64,000 nt of DNA, from contig NZ_JBDLLW010000003.1 in the NCBI RefSeq assembly GCF_043789415.1, forward strand, positions 248,001 to 312,000, given 5' to 3'. Each line of letters starts with the position of its first letter. The first letter of the stretch is position 1. Under the pieces are notes generated by a model that was given only the letters and a program-made list of their open reading frames with translations, searched no databases and was not told where the DNA came from. Position numbers and translations under genes: made by a program. Positions 61,507 through 64,000 of the stretch are shown here, piece by piece. The stretch comes from Renibacterium sp043789415. GTDB taxonomy: Bacteria > Actinomycetota > Actinomycetes > Actinomycetales > Micrococcaceae.

Positions 61507-62949
61507 TTGCTTCGATTCTGGCGGCGAGCTTCGCTGCGCTCCCAGCTGGTGACCCTGATCAGTGTTTTGCTCGTGCTTTCCATGATCGCTCTGGGGTCAA
61601 TCGTCTTTTCCGTGCTGCGGCAATCCCTGCTCGAGCAGGTGGACGCAAAGCTGCGCATCTACAACGGGATCGTCACTACCGGTTTCGCCAGCATCACCGC
61701 GAACGATACTTATTTCCAGATCGTGAATCAGAACGGCGATATCGTCAATCAGTCGCCACCCACCGTCGCCAAACCGGAATTCCAGCTCTACACGCTTCCG
61801 GAAGCGACGACGATCAATGCGAAGCCCTTCGATATCCACGATAAGAACGACTCCGTTAAATGGCGTGCCATGGTGATCGCCCCGGTGGAGATCAAAGGCG
61901 TGGAGCAGAGCGCCTTAGGGCTCGGCTACGTCCTGGTCGCCGTGACCTATGAGAACTTCGACGACACCGTGAACCGAATCGCCCTAGTGATGTTCCTCGC
62001 CGGGTTCATCGTGGTGGCGGTCGGCACGATCATCGCTTATCTCACGGTGACCCGTTCCTTCCGGCCTCTGGTCAGGGTGGAACGCACCGCGGCCACCATC
62101 GCCGCCGGCGATCTCTCTCAACGCGTAGAGATCCAGAACCCTGCGACGGAAGTCGGTAAGCTCTCCGAATCGCTCAACACCATGCTCGCGCATATCGAAG
62201 TCGCCTTCGACGCTCGCACTGAGTCTGAACGCCGGATGCGGCGCTTCATCGCGGATGCCTCGCATGAGTTACGGACCCCGCTGGTCACCATTCGAGGTTT
62301 CTCCGAGCTCTACCGGCATGGCGCGCTGTCCAGCAAGGACGACGTCTCCACCGCGATGGGCCGGATCGAAAGCGAGGCGAAACGGATGGGCACTCTGGTG
62401 GAGGATCTGTTGATGCTAGCCAGGATCGATGAGCAGCGCCCTCCGGAGAATAAGTCGATCAACCTTCTAGTGCTGGGCAATGACGCCGCCGTGGACGCCA
62501 GGGCGAGCGCACCAGACCGCAAGATCACCGTGGTGGGACTCGATGATGGGCCCGCTGTCAATGCACCAACCCTGGGTGACGAGGCGAAGCTCCGCCAGGT
62601 GGTGGCTAATCTGATGACCAACGCCCTGCGCTATACCCCGGAAGGCAGCCCGATCGAGGTCGTTGTCGGGATCCGGGAAATCAACCAGCAGCAGTTTTCC
62701 ATTCTGCAGATTCGTGACCACGGCCCGGGCATCGAAGAATCTGAGAAGTCCCGGATCTTCGAGCGCTTCTACCGCGCGGAGAGCTCACGCAACCGGGACA
62801 CCGGCGGTTCCGGGCTGGGACTCGCCATCGTTTCAGCGATTATCTCCAGCCATCAAGGCGAAGTTCTGGTGAGCGAAACGACCGGTGGCGGAGCCACCCT
62901 CGCGGTACATCTGCCGTACCGGGTAGCGAACTTCACCGACGAAGATTAG
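61507..62949 (+). CDS. sensor histidine kinase
   Basis: A 480-residue membrane kinase: membrane helix ~12-35, extracellular sensor loop ~36-155, second helix ~158-178, HAMP domain, then phosphoacceptor His253 in DASHELRTPLVTIRGF, and the ATP-binding N, G1 (DHGPGIEES), F (FERFYRAESS) and G2 (GGSGLGLAIV) boxes. TTG start at 61507, two bases after the regulator. Class resembles TcrY/PhoR-like actinobacterial kinases; the signal is unknown. Confidence 0.92.
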   Translation: MLRFWRRASLRSQLVTLISVLLVLSMIALGSIVFSVLRQSLLEQVDAKLRIYNGIVTTGFASITANDTYFQIVNQNGDIVNQSPPTVAKPEFQLYTLPEATTINAKPFDIHDKNDSVKWRAMVIAPVEIKGVEQSALGLGYVLVAVTYENFDDTVNRIALVMFLAGFIVVAVGTIIAYLTVTRSFRPLVRVERTAATIAAGDLSQRVEIQNPATEVGKLSESLNTMLAHIEVAFDARTESERRMRRFIADASHELRTPLVTIRGFSELYRHGALSSKDDVSTAMGRIESEAKRMGTLVEDLLMLARIDEQRPPENKSINLLVLGNDAAVDARASAPDRKITVVGLDDGPAVNAPTLGDEAKLRQVVANLMTNALRYTPEGSPIEVVVGIREINQQQFSILQIRDHGPGIEESEKSRIFERFYRAESSRNRDTGGSGLGLAIVSAIISSHQGEVLVSETTGGGATLAVHLPYRVANFTDED

Positions 62950-63881
62950 TCCAGCTCAGGGGTGGTCTGCCGTAACTGCAACCGCCACTGCCCCGTGCTG
63001 CGGCGCCACAGTGAGGTCTGCACGGCGGTACCCGCCGAACCGGCAACCCGATAGTGCAACACCGCGAGATCCTGATCGAGGTTCGCGCTCAACGGTTCCA
63101 GGGTGACGACGGGCAGGCTGCCGGAATCGGCGAGCACGGCGTCCCTGCTGATGAACCGGCCCGTGGAACCGATCTCTTCGAAGTCCTCGGCCAGCAGGAT
63201 CGCCGCTTCACTGGGATCCGCGTGCAGCAGCGCCCGATCGCATTCCTGTAGGGCCTGGATCGGATCGGCCTGCACTGGGTCACTTTCCAGTACCGAGAAA
63301 AGGTCGGGCTCTTCGACGACAGTGGAAAGAAGGTCCGGTTCCTCGTCCGTAGAGAAAAGGTCAGCTTCCGATAACAGCGCCATCGGCCGAAGTTCACTCG
63401 TAACCGGATCATTCTGTCCAGCAAAGCCGGGGCCGGGCTGGGGTTCTGTACCGTTCTGAAAGGCCGTAGCAACCGCTCTGGCGCGTAGATCGGCTGCTTC
63501 ATTCAGATCGTGACCGGCGTGCCCTTTGACCCACTCGAATTCGTAGCTTCGACCGATGAGTTCCTGATCGATCTCGCGCAGCAATTCCAGATTCAGCACC
63601 GGTTTTCCATCGGCCTTGCGCCAGCCTTTGCGCTTCCAGCCCGGCATCCATTTGGTGACGCAATTGATCACATACTGGCTGTCACAGAGAATCCTGAGAT
63701 GCTCTTCCGGTAGATGAGCGGTAGAGCGGAAGAGATCCAGTACCGCCATCAGCTCGCCCTGATTATTGGTGCCGTGAGGCCAGCCCCCTGCCCGCCAGCA
63801 GCTGTCGTCAACGTACCAGGCCCAGCCAGCGGGGCCGGGATTTCCCAGAGCCGAACCATCGGCGGCCGCAGTAATCGTCAT
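62946..63881 (-). CDS. rnhA: RNase HI with C-terminal NTF2-like domain
   Basis: A 311-residue two-domain protein. Residues 1-~140 are RNase HI with the full catalytic set Asp8, Glu43, Asp67, His121 and Asp131 (DGSALGNPGPAGWAWY, NNQGELMAV, CDSQYV, KGHAGHDLNEAADLRA). A Pro/Glu-rich linker holds repeated EPDLxS units, then ~200-311 form a DUF4440/NTF2-like domain (QECDRALLHADPSEAAILLA, LQDLAVLHYRVAG-like strands). It removes RNA from RNA-DNA hybrids. The stop overlaps the convergent kinase stop by four bases. Confidence 0.9.
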   Translation of the reverse strand: MTITAAADGSALGNPGPAGWAWYVDDSCWRAGGWPHGTNNQGELMAVLDLFRSTAHLPEEHLRILCDSQYVINCVTKWMPGWKRKGWRKADGKPVLNLELLREIDQELIGRSYEFEWVKGHAGHDLNEAADLRARAVATAFQNGTEPQPGPGFAGQNDPVTSELRPMALLSEADLFSTDEEPDLLSTVVEEPDLFSVLESDPVQADPIQALQECDRALLHADPSEAAILLAEDFEEIGSTGRFISRDAVLADSGSLPVVTLEPLSANLDQDLAVLHYRVAGSAGTAVQTSLWRRSTGQWRLQLRQTTPELD

Positions 63882-63924
63882 GATGTCATCTTATGTTCCG
63901 CACGGAGCGAGCGTGAGCCAAAGC

Positions 63925-64000
63925 TGGCCTGCCCTGGTTTTGTCGACTCGGGGTCTTAGACCGCTTGGTGTGCGGCGTGGTTGATTGTTTCATATTCGAT
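63925..64000 (-). mobile_element. end of an IS3-type insertion sequence, cut by the window edge
   Basis: From 64000 leftward the minus strand encodes IEYETINHAAHQAV and a stop at 63956-63958, the usual C-terminal form of IS3-group transposases (SPxEYE...QA). Beyond the stop lies a candidate terminal repeat, TGGCCTGCCCTGGTTTTG from 63925, resembling the TG...GGTTTTGTxGAC ends of such elements. The element continues outside the window, so length and completeness are unknown. Confidence 0.6.

Noticed and set aside
1..64000. CRISPR array, prophage, secondary-metabolite cluster or restriction system
   Set aside because: No regularly spaced repeats, phage structural genes, PKS/NRPS modules or modification enzymes were seen.

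Overview
The window reads as chromosomal DNA of a high-GC Gram-positive actinobacterium, most likely a member of the Micrococcaceae (Arthrobacter, Renibacterium or Psychromicrobium-like). The pointers are the actinobacterial gene families (XPB helicase with its partner protein, DUF3027 next to a cold-shock protein, an IdeR/DtxR-type regulator divergent from serC, HelR, NlpC/P60 proteins under c-di-AMP riboswitches), GTG/TTG starts, and a moderately high G+C content. The species assignment is inference. Gene density is high and most genes belong to recognisable families.

Layout, left to right. 0.5-6.5 kb: a KimA-type potassium importer, an XRE-cupin regulator divergent from a sodium:solute symporter, an intergenic region with a well-folded candidate RNA, and a ferritin-like/VIT1 membrane protein. 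6.5-13.7 kb: a tight MFS-SRPBCC-LOG operon and a heterodimeric ABC exporter. 14-24.7 kb: a secreted GH19 chitinase with a ricin-B lectin domain, sucCD, a lipoprotein, a methyltransferase, the PcrA helicase, an inositol-phosphatase-family enzyme, a DsbA-like lipoprotein and membrane proteins. 24.8-28.9 kb: a tiny basic protein, an alanine-dehydrogenase/PNT-type enzyme, a fused REC-thioredoxin-reductase-like flavoprotein, a GNAT protein and tRNA-Arg(CCT). 29-32.6 kb: MarR-controlled MFS efflux, a LysR regulator and a DJ-1/PfpI protein. 32.8-38.6 kb: a mannoside-use operon (MFS importer, GH2 beta-mannosidase, ROK kinase, TetR regulator), with a GH38 alpha-mannosidase at 46-49 kb. Between them lie an ABC exporter, a polar amino-acid ABC importer and helR with its rifamycin-associated element. 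49.4-54 kb: an HNH nuclease, two NlpC/P60 proteins and an M23 peptidase with two c-di-AMP riboswitches, then an IdeR-type regulator. 54.2-64 kb: serC, DUF3027/csp, the XPB helicase pair, a two-component system, an RNase HI-NTF2-like fusion, and the end of an IS3-type insertion sequence at the right edge.

How genes work together. The clearest theme is c-di-AMP: two riboswitches control peptidoglycan hydrolases, and KimA is a c-di-AMP-linked potassium importer family, so potassium/turgor and wall remodelling may be read from one second messenger. The second theme is glycan use: alpha- and beta-mannosidases, a sugar importer and a sugar kinase could degrade mannan or N-glycan-type material. The third is self-protection: HelR with its RAE, MFS and ABC exporters. 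The most interesting unexplained items are the multi-armed intergenic structure at 4.8-4.97 kb, the nested inverted repeats between helR and the alpha-mannosidase, and the REC-TrxR-like flavoprotein that lacks the redox cysteines.
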